From Flavobacteriales bacterium UBA7430 (GTDB lineage: Bacteria > Bacteroidota > Bacteroidia > Flavobacteriales > UBA7430), in the NCBI GenBank assembly GCA_002478765.1, contig DLQO01000038.1:1-64000 (forward strand): 64,000 nt of DNA, in the 5' to 3' direction. Of the stretch, positions 19,292 to 26,228 are shown one piece after another. The notes beneath the pieces were generated by a model. It was not told the origin of the DNA. It was given only the letters and a program-made list of their open reading frames with translations, and did not search any database. The stretch's first letter is position 1; every line of letters begins with the position of its first letter. Position numbers and translations under genes: made by a program.

Positions 19292-20935
19292 TTAAAAACT
19301 TGAAGTAATACTTAACGAAATTCCATTTGATTTTGGCACTTCACGACAAACACCACCCACACAAAATATTCCTTGTTTTTGTTTCCCGTAGCCCAAAGTA
19401 AATCTGTTAGTCCCTTTGCCATATCCTGCAGAAAGGTTCGGGTAGTGATTTTTTTTTGATTTATTTCCGTAGTTGTAGAGGTTTTGAATGGCAAAGAAAT
19501 AATGAGGTGATACGGTATATTCTACCAAGGCCATCGCCCAATTCCCATCATGTTGTTTTGTACTTAAATGTTGAATTTCAGTTCGTAGTGCTTGTCTAGC
19601 TTTTAACTTGTATTGTGTTTCCAAAACAAGGATGTTTGCCTTAATCATTCCAAAATAATCGTAACCGGCAATCACTTTACTGTTGTAATGTGTGTTTACG
19701 TATGTTCCTATAAGTTTCAGTTTACGATTGATTTTTCGAGACAATTCGATGTTAAATTCTTGAAAATATTTTTCATCACCCATTTTAAAGAAATCAGATG
19801 TATATCCGAGTGTTCCGGATTTACCCAGTGATGTTTTTTCGTCAATTTGTGCTTGATGAATGCTGTATGCATTAGAAAAATTTATAAGAACTCCCATTCC
19901 AAATCCCCCACCGATCCGTGAGCCCTTTTTAATCAGATAACTCAATTCTGCTTGCAAACCCATTTCTCCATTAGCAATGGTTCCGTAGGGGTATATGGTC
20001 GCTAAAGTATACGTATGTTGTTTTGTGAAGGCAGGTAAGTAATTGATGCTTACTTCTTGTCCTTTTAAGTTTCGATCTGAGTTGAAACTCATATTGTCAA
20101 CGCGTTTTCCAGAGAACGATATTCCAAATCTTTTTTGAGAATAACTAATGTTTGCCAAAAGTGCTTGACCCTCTTTGTATATGAAGTTATTGGTTGCTGA
20201 GGGGTCGTTGTATTTGTATACATATTCAGCACCTAGAATCCACTTACCATGATGTACGTTGAATCTACTGGCCCAGGAAACGACATTTTTGGGAAGGATG
20301 TAAATGGGGTCTAAATCTTGTTGGAATTTGCTAACGAGACTTCCTCCGATACTTATTTGAGATCGGACATCCCTCAGAGCTTTAAAAATTTCATTTAGTG
20401 AAATTTCGCCATCAAACCCCCTTACAATACCCTCAGACTTATCAAAATACCAACGTTGTTTACCAACCAATGATTTTAAATAAACCCCTTCAATTGGACT
20501 GTATTTTAAACGGATACCATCAAAAGCATTGTCGTACCCCAAGTTTCTTTCTTCGTAAGCACGAAGGATGATACCACTACCAAATTGCTCGTAAAAATTA
20601 CCGGCCGTAATGTCTAAGCCATTTCTGTTTATTCGGACGAAACGATAGGCAATACCCTCTCCGTTGTAGCGTTTATCATATCCCAACAGAGAATTTTGGT
20701 TGGCCTCATAGCGCATTCCAGCACTAAATATATTTGATGTATACTGGAGGTTGACAAAACTGTTTGATAAGAATTTTTCTTCTGGAAGATTTTCTGGACC
20801 TATACCCAAATTAGAGTCTTCGTAATAGATTTGAGCGTTGCTTTGGAAATTGCCACTTATTTTCCCGGATTCTGTTCCTTGTGCAAAAAGTGATCCTATA
20901 CAGAATAGAGGTGCGCAAAGTAATTTTTCATACAT
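19292..20935 (-). CDS. DUF6029-type outer-membrane protein
   Basis: A 547-residue protein with signal peptide ending SLFAQG and repeated amphipathic beta strands to a C-terminal Phe, so an outer-membrane barrel is likely. Family resemblance is to DUF6029, seen in the opening GKISGNFQSNAQIYYEDS, FVNLQYTS, MRYEANQN, AGNFYEQFGSGIILRAYEERNLGYDNAFDG. No biochemical role is known to me. It sits between a TlpA-like thiol protein upstream (six bases) and an Omp28-like lipoprotein downstream (three bases), an arrangement I recall from other Bacteroidota. Confidence 0.82.
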   Translation of the reverse strand: MYEKLLCAPLFCIGSLFAQGTESGKISGNFQSNAQIYYEDSNLGIGPENLPEEKFLSNSFVNLQYTSNIFSAGMRYEANQNSLLGYDKRYNGEGIAYRFVRINRNGLDITAGNFYEQFGSGIILRAYEERNLGYDNAFDGIRLKYSPIEGVYLKSLVGKQRWYFDKSEGIVRGFDGEISLNEIFKALRDVRSQISIGGSLVSKFQQDLDPIYILPKNVVSWASRFNVHHGKWILGAEYVYKYNDPSATNNFIYKEGQALLANISYSQKRFGISFSGKRVDNMSFNSDRNLKGQEVSINYLPAFTKQHTYTLATIYPYGTIANGEMGLQAELSYLIKKGSRIGGGFGMGVLINFSNAYSIHQAQIDEKTSLGKSGTLGYTSDFFKMGDEKYFQEFNIELSRKINRKLKLIGTYVNTHYNSKVIAGYDYFGMIKANILVLETQYKLKARQALRTEIQHLSTKQHDGNWAMALVEYTVSPHYFFAIQNLYNYGNKSKKNHYPNLSAGYGKGTNRFTLGYGKQKQGIFCVGGVCREVPKSNGISLSITSSF

Positions 20936-20941
20936 GACTTT

Positions 20942-21433
20942 TTATAGTTTTAAAATCGCTTCATAAAGTTCATATTCATCCCCATCTAAATATGAAGTAT
21001 GTTGCCAAACAATTTCTTTTTTAGCATTCAATAGAAAAGTGTGTGGTATGGCATTTACATTCAAAGCTCTTTTGAGATCGCTGTTGGGGTCTGTGTAAAT
21101 TTCAAAGGGCCAGCCCTTCCCATTTGCATAGGGACCAATCTTGGCGGTATTTCTAGCGTCGTCAATAGAGATTGCGATAAGCTTTACACCTGTTTCACTC
21201 TGCCAAGCGTCATAAACATCTGAGATAGCATTTAATTCTTTGGTACAAGGTTTGCACCATGTGGCCCAAAAAGCAACCACCATCGGACGGGAGTCATTTT
21301 TAAATTCATTCGTGTTTACTAATTTCCCTTCAAGAGATTTCACATCTATGGATGGGAATAGTTTCGTTGCATCTTGTGCCACACAAGTTGAATACGCTAA
21401 GATGATGGATGTAAAAATTAGAAGTTTTTTCAC
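20942..21433 (-). CDS. TlpA-like periplasmic thiol-disulfide protein
   Basis: A 163-residue thioredoxin-fold protein with an N-terminal signal peptide (cleavage about VAQ-D, residue 20) and the active site FWATWCKPC (Cys60, Cys63), followed by the cis-Pro loop AIPHTFLLN. The TlpA/ResA family keeps cysteines of envelope proteins reduced. The start codon is GTG. It is the first gene of the three-gene run with DUF6029 and Omp28-like proteins, both exported, the latter with its own CxxC pair that could be the substrate. Confidence 0.9.
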   Translation of the reverse strand: MKKLLIFTSIILAYSTCVAQDATKLFPSIDVKSLEGKLVNTNEFKNDSRPMVVAFWATWCKPCTKELNAISDVYDAWQSETGVKLIAISIDDARNTAKIGPYANGKGWPFEIYTDPNSDLKRALNVNAIPHTFLLNAKKEIVWQHTSYLDGDEYELYEAILKL

Positions 21434-21580
21434 GGATTGAGTTTTGCGGATTATTTCTTTATTTAAATGATTACCTTCATAAATTATACCAAAACAGCAA
21501 TGGTGTATTTTGCTCGAAGTGTTCGACCTCGTTGAGGCATGAAATTTATTTATGTTGAATGGATTAATTGAGGTTTTTAC

Positions 21581-21588
21581 TATTTTTG
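21581..21588 (+). promoter_or_regulatory. -7 box (TATTTTTG) of gcvH
   Basis: TATTTTTG fits TAnnTTTG and ends 15 bases before the gcvH ATG. A TTG at 21555-21557 is 23 bases upstream, slightly far for a -33 element. Confidence 0.5.
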
Positions 21589-21603
21589 AAAAAAAAATAA
21601 AAG

Positions 21604-21984
21604 ATGAACATACCTGAAGATTTAAAGTATACCAAAGATCATGAATGGGTTCGTATCGAGGGAAATCAAATTGTCATTGGCATCACAGATTTTGCCCAAA
21701 AAGAGTTGGGTGACATCGTGTATGTTGACGTAGATACAGAAGGAGATGTTGTAGCAAAAGAGGCTGTTTTTGGATCGGTTGAAGCGGTAAAAACAGTCTC
21801 AGATCTTTTTATGCCTGTGTCTGGTGAGGTTGTTGCTTTTAATGAAGATTTAGAGGATGACCCTGAGTTGGTAAACTCAGATCCTTATGGTCGCGGTTGG
21901 ATGATTAAAGTAGCTGTTTCAGATAATTCTGATTTGAGCGACCTGCTTTCTTCCGACGAGTACAAAAATTTGGTAAGTGCTTAG
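21604..21984 (+). CDS. gcvH: Glycine cleavage system H protein
   Basis: Lipoyl carrier that moves the aminomethyl group between the P, T and L proteins of the glycine cleavage system. The 126-residue protein has the barrel-sandwich hybrid fold pattern with lipoylated Lys63 in [25 protein letters not shown] context, and the family ending [11 protein letters not shown]. No gcvP or gcvT lies nearby. The downstream vanZ-like gene starts eight bases before the gcvH stop, so they are cotranscribed. Confidence 0.97.
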   Translation: MNIPEDLKYTKDHEWVRIEGNQIVIGITDFAQKELGDIVYVDVDTEGDVVAKEAVFGSVEAVKTVSDLFMPVSGEVVAFNEDLEDDPELVNSDPYGRGWMIKVAVSDNSDLSDLLSSDEYKNLVSA

Positions 21985-22357
21985 GGTAAAAATTTGGAAT
22001 TCGCCCTATGTATCCTTCTTGTGGTTCTGTATCATTTCACTTGGAAGTTTTACGGAAGCTCCAGAAGTAAATAACCTGAGTTTATCTGACAAATGGCTGC
22101 ACTTTATTTGTTATGGTATTTTTTCTTTTTTACTTTTTGGGTCGACCTATTTTTATCTCAAGATTCTCAAATCTAAATTGTTCAGAAGCATTATTGTTTT
22201 TGTTTTGGCCTCTTTGGTAGGAATAACAATCGAAATTGTTCAACATTTTTTTATTCCTTTGAGGGTAGGAGATTACTTGGATGTTGTAGCAAATAGTCTG
22301 GGTATAATTGGAGGTCTTTTTACCGCATTGATATTAAAAAGAATAGGTGCTTTGTAA
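21977..22357 (+). CDS. VanZ-like membrane protein
   Basis: A 126-residue inner-membrane protein with four predicted helices (about 10-24, 38-60, 66-84 and 100-120) and the VanZ family signals [17 protein letters not shown] and [25 protein letters not shown]. VanZ of enterococci gives low-level teicoplanin resistance. The role in Gram-negatives is unknown and need not be resistance. The start codon is GTG, overlapping gcvH by eight bases. No ATG upstream of the first helix is available. Confidence 0.85.
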   Translation: MLRVKIWNSPYVSFLWFCIISLGSFTEAPEVNNLSLSDKWLHFICYGIFSFLLFGSTYFYLKILKSKLFRSIIVFVLASLVGITIEIVQHFFIPLRVGDYLDVVANSLGIIGGLFTALILKRIGAL

Positions 22358-22380
22358 TCCATGATAAATGTATAATTTTA
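22351..22380 (+). promoter_or_regulatory. Promoter of the TonB gene (TTTG, 18 bases, TAATTTTA)
   Basis: TTTG at 22351-22354 and TAATTTTA at 22373-22380 are 18 bases apart. The -7 box has A in place of the final G, so it is an imperfect match. Confidence 0.35.
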
Positions 22381-22399
22381 CGGTGTTAAACTGCTACTT

Positions 22400-23098
22400 A
22401 TGGAAGTTAAAAAGAACCCAAAATCAAATTTAGAAAACAAACGAGTCCTGTTTGTTCAGATCGGTTTGGTTGTTGCAATTTCTATTTCACTGATTGCCTT
22501 CGAGTGGAAAAGCTATGAAAAGTCTTCAAGTGACTTGGGAACGATGGAGTTGTCTTTTGAAGATGACGAGATGATCCCCGTAACTCAAAGAGAAGTAAAA
22601 CCACCACCACCACCTCCGCCACCACCAGAAGTGATCCAAATTGTGGAAGATGATATAGAGATTGAGGTTGAACTCGAGATTGAGGAGACGGATACTGACG
22701 AGGATGAAATCATCGAGATTGAGGAGGAAGAAGAAGATGATGAAGTATTTAACTTCGCTGTTGTGGAGGATAAACCGATTTTTCCCGGTTGTGAGAACAT
22801 TCCCAAACAAGAACGATACATATGCTTTCAGCAAGGAATCATGAAGCACATTAGAAATAATTTCAAGTACCCATCAATTCCAAAAGAGATGGGGATTTCC
22901 GAAAAGATATTTGTTCAGTTTGTGATTGATAAAACCGGACTTATCACTAAATCGGTAGTTGTTCGTGGTCAAGATAAGCATTTAAGAAAAGAAGCATTGC
23001 GCTTGGTTAACTCCATACCGAAGCTTGTGGCTGCTAAACAAAGAGGGAAATCCGTTCCCTGTAGTTTCACGGTCCCGATAAATTTTAGATTGCAATAA
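22400..23098 (+). CDS. Energy transducer TonB
   Basis: Links the ExbB/ExbD motor to TonB-dependent receptors across the periplasm. The 232-residue protein has an N-terminal cytoplasmic stub, a single membrane helix (about 17-36), a run of nine prolines (about 69-77), a very acidic linker (about 80-120, mostly Asp, Glu and Ile) and the C-terminal TonB domain (about 140-232, starting KPIFPGCENIPKQER and including FVQFVIDKTGLI). No exbB or exbD is adjacent. The acidic rather than Pro-Lys linker is unusual but known from this phylum. A perfect hairpin terminator follows. Confidence 0.93.
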   Translation: MEVKKNPKSNLENKRVLFVQIGLVVAISISLIAFEWKSYEKSSSDLGTMELSFEDDEMIPVTQREVKPPPPPPPPPEVIQIVEDDIEIEVELEIEETDTDEDEIIEIEEEEEDDEVFNFAVVEDKPIFPGCENIPKQERYICFQQGIMKHIRNNFKYPSIPKEMGISEKIFVQFVIDKTGLITKSVVVRGQDKHLRKEALRLVNSIPKLVAAKQRGKSVPCSFTVPINFRLQ

Positions 23099-23137
23099 AA
23101 AAACAAACCCGCTCAATGTTGAGCGGGTTTGTTTTTT
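23095..23137. terminator. Bidirectional hairpin terminator between tonB-type gene and galE
   Basis: A perfect 16-base inverted repeat (23101-23116 with 23119-23134, stem core CCCGCTCAA) flanked by A-run and T-run. It can serve both convergent genes. Confidence 0.92.
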
Positions 23138-23184
23138 AAATCTGTTTTAGACTCTGGCGAAATTGCGATTGTGCGTTAAGTAGG

Positions 23185-24198
23185 CTATCTATTTATTAAG
23201 CTTTTTTGCCATGCCCATGCATCCTTTAGCGCGTCTTTCATTGAATATTTTGCTTTCCATTTTAATGTTTTTTCAGCCAATTCCGTAGCTGCATAAATTT
23301 GCTCAATGTCACCAACTCTTTTTGGACCTATTTTATAATTCAACTTCATCTGACTTACTTTTTCGAAACAATCAATAGCTTCTAAAACAGAATTACCCTT
23401 CCCAGTCCCGACATTTAACGTGTGAGACTTACCGGTTTCGCTCATTGTGTTTAGGGCTTTCACATGGGCTTCAGCCAAGTCCATGACATGAATAAAGTCG
23501 CGTACACAGGTACCATCTTCGGTGTTGTATTCATTTCCAAAGATGGTCAGGCAATCTCGAATGCCCGCTGCAGTTTGGGTAATGAACGGGACTAGGTTGT
23601 TGGGCATTCCGATCGGAAGTTCGCCAATCAGTCCCGATGAATGTGCGCCAATAGGGTTGAAATAGCGCAATGTTATTGCCCGTGATAATTGGTTGGATTT
23701 AAGACAGTCTACGATAAGGTTCTCACAAACCTGCTTTGTGAATCCATAAGGGGATTCTGCCTCTTTTATAGGATGCGTTTCGTCTACGGGTAAATAGTCT
23801 GCTTCTCCGTATACGGTGCATGACGAAGAGAAAACTAAATTTTCTACGCCAAATTCATTCATGAGCTCAATGACACAGCTTAGTGATCCGATGTTATTTT
23901 GATAATATTTTAGAGGATGTTCAACAGATTCTCCAACCGCTTTGAGAGCGGCAAAGTGAATGACACCGTATATATTTTCCTGATAAAAAACTTTTCTCAG
24001 TTCATCTTTATCGGTACAATCAATGGTGTAGTTTTTTATTTTTTCATTCGTGACTTTGGCAAGTTGGTCTAGAATCCAGATCTCTGAATTCGAGTAATTG
24101 TCTACAATAATAGGTTCAAATCCCGCATCAAGAAGTGCAACAATCGTGTGGCTACCTATGTATCCTGCGCCGCCGGTTACAAGTATTTTTTTCTTCAT
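23185..24198 (-). CDS. galE: UDP-glucose 4-epimerase
   Basis: Interconverts UDP-glucose and UDP-galactose, feeding sugar nucleotides to surface polysaccharide and to galactose use. The 337-residue short-chain dehydrogenase fold shows TGGAGYIGSH (8-17, NAD binding), the catalytic serine region FSSSCTVYGE, YGFTKQ (Tyr and Lys of the YxxxK pair) and RYFNPIGAHSSG. It is not inside the polysaccharide block at 34.5-40.5 kb. A -7 box is 44 bases upstream and it ends at a shared terminator. Confidence 0.96.
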   Translation of the reverse strand: MKKKILVTGGAGYIGSHTIVALLDAGFEPIIVDNYSNSEIWILDQLAKVTNEKIKNYTIDCTDKDELRKVFYQENIYGVIHFAALKAVGESVEHPLKYYQNNIGSLSCVIELMNEFGVENLVFSSSCTVYGEADYLPVDETHPIKEAESPYGFTKQVCENLIVDCLKSNQLSRAITLRYFNPIGAHSSGLIGELPIGMPNNLVPFITQTAAGIRDCLTIFGNEYNTEDGTCVRDFIHVMDLAEAHVKALNTMSETGKSHTLNVGTGKGNSVLEAIDCFEKVSQMKLNYKIGPKRVGDIEQIYAATELAEKTLKWKAKYSMKDALKDAWAWQKSLINR

Positions 24199-24242
24199 TT
24201 ATAAATCATTTTACTTTAAGCTAAAGCTATTTCATTTGAACG

Positions 24243-24250
24243 CAAAAATA
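24243..24250 (-). promoter_or_regulatory. -7 box (TATTTTTG) of galE
   Basis: Minus-strand TATTTTTG fits TAnnTTTG, 44 bases before the galE ATG, inside the short region shared with the divergent NusG-like gene. Confidence 0.45.
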
Positions 24251-24291
24251 GTGTTATTTTCGCAAAAGCACCTTTTAAATAAAGATCTAAA

Positions 24292-24771
24292 GTGATTTGG
24301 AATGTACTCTATACAAAGCCTCGAAATGAGAAAAAAGTTCTAGATAGACTTACGGCGAAGGGCATCAATTGTTATTGTCCTATTCAGAAGACACTAAAGC
24401 AGTGGTCTGATCGTAAAAAGTGGGTTGAAGAGCCGATTTTCAAGTCGTATGTTTTTGTAGAAGAACCAAAATCAGAAGTAGAAAAAATGACAATTCTTCA
24501 AACTTTAGGTGTTGTGCGTTTTATGTTTTGGCTTGGAGAACCTGCAAAGGTCAAAGAGTCGGAAATTAAAAAAATCAAAAACTTTCTAGGAAATCATAGC
24601 TCTGTAGAGACTATTGCATTTGAAGCTGGGACAGAACTCAAAATCAAAGACGGAGCTTTGAAAGGTTCCACGGGAGTTGTTGTTTATCAGACGAAAACTG
24701 AGATTGTCCTTAATGTGCAGCAATTGGGCTTGTCCATGATTGCGCGTTTGTCGGTTTCAGATGTGCAATAA
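24292..24771 (+). CDS. NusG-like transcription antitermination factor (UpxY type)
   Basis: A 159-residue specialised NusG paralogue. The N-terminal NGN domain reads WNVLYTKPRNEKKVLDRL, CYCPIQKTLKQWSDRKKWVEEPIFKSYVFV, and the C-terminal KOW domain includes IKDGALKGSTGVVV. In Bacteroides the UpxY relatives promote read-through of capsular polysaccharide operons. The start is GTG 24292. The gene is divergent from galE and runs tail to tail into the merR gene (three-base gap), so the operon it acts on is not immediately downstream. The polysaccharide block 10 kb away is a candidate target by inference only. Confidence 0.88.
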   Translation: MIWNVLYTKPRNEKKVLDRLTAKGINCYCPIQKTLKQWSDRKKWVEEPIFKSYVFVEEPKSEVEKMTILQTLGVVRFMFWLGEPAKVKESEIKKIKNFLGNHSSVETIAFEAGTELKIKDGALKGSTGVVVYQTKTEIVLNVQQLGLSMIARLSVSDVQ

Positions 24772-24774
24772 TTC

Positions 24775-25119
24775 CTAAAGGACTTCCCTAATAGCGACCA
24801 ATTGTGCCCGAATGTCTTTCAATTGATTAACCAACTCAACATTTTTGATGGTGTCGTCTTTATTTTCTCGGAGTTTTTTCTTTGCTCCTTGTAGGGTGTA
24901 CCCTCTTTCTTTCACCAGATGAAAGATTATTTTGAAATTTTCAATGTCTTTGACGGTAAACAAACGATTCCCTTTTCTGTTCTTTTTGGGTTTGATGATG
25001 GTGAACTCTTTTTCCCAAAATCGTATCAAGGACTTATTTACATCGAACATGTCAGCCACTTCGCCAATGGAATGGTATATTTTTTTTGTGGAATCTTCTC
25101 CTGAGGGTATAGAGCTCAT
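24775..25119 (-). CDS. MerR family transcriptional regulator
   Basis: A 114-residue DNA-binding protein with a MerR-type winged helix: YHSIGEVADMFDVNKSLIRFWEKEF (about 15-39) and GNRLFTVKDIENFKIIFHLVKERGYTL (about 50-76), followed by a short helix. It lacks the C-terminal effector domain and metal-binding cysteines of MerR, CueR or SoxR. The ATG directly abuts the stop codon of the M23 peptidase gene, so the two form an operon. This pair is common in Bacteroidota. Its target is unknown. Confidence 0.9.
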   Translation of the reverse strand: MSSIPSGEDSTKKIYHSIGEVADMFDVNKSLIRFWEKEFTIIKPKKNRKGNRLFTVKDIENFKIIFHLVKERGYTLQGAKKKLRENKDDTIKNVELVNQLKDIRAQLVAIREVL

Positions 25120-26091
25120 TTAATCAAATGATTGATTTTCTTGTGAAGCCAGTTCCAGCATTTTGTCGTACTCTTCCGCTGTTAAATCATTAAAGTAATA
25201 ATTTACAGGGTTTACTTTTTTGTCGTTTCGGATAACTTCGTAGTGAAGGTGAGGAGCCGTGGAAGTCCCAGAGTTCCCAACATACCCGATGATGTCTCCA
25301 CGTTTAACTTTTTGTTTCCTTTTGACAACGTATTTTTGTAGGTGAGCATAGAATGTTTTGTACCCATATCCGTGATTGATGGACACGTAATTTCCATAGC
25401 CTCTTTTGGAGCGTTTTGTTTTTTCGATAACACCGTCACCTGTTGCGTAAATAGCCGTTCCTTTTGGAGCAGAAAAATCCATTCCCCAGTGCATTTTACG
25501 TGTTTTATATATCGGATGGATTCGGTAACCATAACCTGACGCCATCCTTTTTAAATCTTTATTTGCTACGGGTTGAATGGCTGGGATATGCGCAAGCATA
25601 TCTTCTTTATTTTGAGCCATTTTTAAGACATCATCAAACGACTTTGATTGCACATAAATGGCCTTGGAGAGTTGGTCAATTTTTCGGTTTAAATCGCTAA
25701 TCATTTCCGAGTGCTTAAAGCCTTCGTATTTTTTATACCGATTAACCCCACCAAACCCCGCTTTCCGAATACTAGCATCAATCGGCTCAGCTTCGAAAAT
25801 TACACGATATATGTTGTCATCTCGCTCTTGAAGCTCATCGATGATCAAGGATGATGTTGTGATTTGGTCTTCTAATAGTTTGTACTGTACCAAAAGGTTG
25901 TCTATCTCTCTTTTTAATTCTTTTTCTTTTGGAGAGTCAAAAAAAGTGAAAAATAGGAGTACTAAAATAAAAGCGATGGCAGATGCGCTGGTCATGAAGA
26001 TGAGTATACGACCAAAAGATTGAGTTTTGGTTCGCTCAATTTTTTTGTACGATAATGTTTTCTTGTCGTAATAATATTTGACCTTGGTCAT
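25120..26091 (-). CDS. M23 family (LytM) metallopeptidase
   Basis: A 323-residue peptidoglycan endopeptidase anchored in the inner membrane by one helix (about 32-52), with a coiled-coil region (about 55-160) and a C-terminal M23 domain. Zinc ligands and catalytic histidines are intact: His201 and Asp205 in HWGMDF, and HLHYE at about 281-285. SGYGYRIHPIYKTRKMHWG is the typical domain opening. I use ATG 26091 (MTKVKYYYDKKTLSYKKI), which matches homologues. ATG 26121 would add ten residues. It is cotranscribed with the MerR gene. Confidence 0.92.
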   Translation of the reverse strand: MTKVKYYYDKKTLSYKKIERTKTQSFGRILIFMTSASAIAFILVLLFFTFFDSPKEKELKREIDNLLVQYKLLEDQITTSSLIIDELQERDDNIYRVIFEAEPIDASIRKAGFGGVNRYKKYEGFKHSEMISDLNRKIDQLSKAIYVQSKSFDDVLKMAQNKEDMLAHIPAIQPVANKDLKRMASGYGYRIHPIYKTRKMHWGMDFSAPKGTAIYATGDGVIEKTKRSKRGYGNYVSINHGYGYKTFYAHLQKYVVKRKQKVKRGDIIGYVGNSGTSTAPHLHYEVIRNDKKVNPVNYYFNDLTAEEYDKMLELASQENQSFD

Positions 26092-26212
26092 AAGCTGTAA
26101 AATTTGGCTAAATTTGTCCATTGTCGTTTAGCTCTTTACCGAGCGCAATTTAAGAAATTCCTACTTAAGGGTTTTCTTCGGCGATGAGAATACAACACAA
26201 AATCATACAAGA

Positions 26213-26220
26213 TAGATTTG
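26213..26220 (+). promoter_or_regulatory. -7 box (TAGATTTG) directly before alaS
   Basis: TAGATTTG fits TAnnTTTG and ends eight bases before ATG 26229. This places the start of transcription within a few bases of the start codon and argues against the longer frame beginning at 26184. Confidence 0.4.
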
Positions 26221-26228
26221 TAACACTT

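Noticed and set aside
21977-22357. Vancomycin/teicoplanin resistance determinant
   Set aside because: The VanZ-like protein lacks any van cluster neighbours; VanZ-family membrane proteins are widespread and the role here is unknown.
22526-22849. Antisense frames rich in Ser and Trp/Gly in the TonB gene region
   Set aside because: They are the reverse reading of the acidic linker and the proline run, so the low-complexity composition is an artefact.
23101-23134. Perfect 16-base inverted repeat as a possible mobile-element end
   Set aside because: It sits between two convergent genes with A- and T-runs on each side, as expected for a bidirectional terminator, with no transposase or target duplication.
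24775-25119. MerR protein as a metal or redox sensor
   Set aside because: It has no C-terminal effector domain and no metal-binding cysteines of the MerR, CueR or SoxR type.
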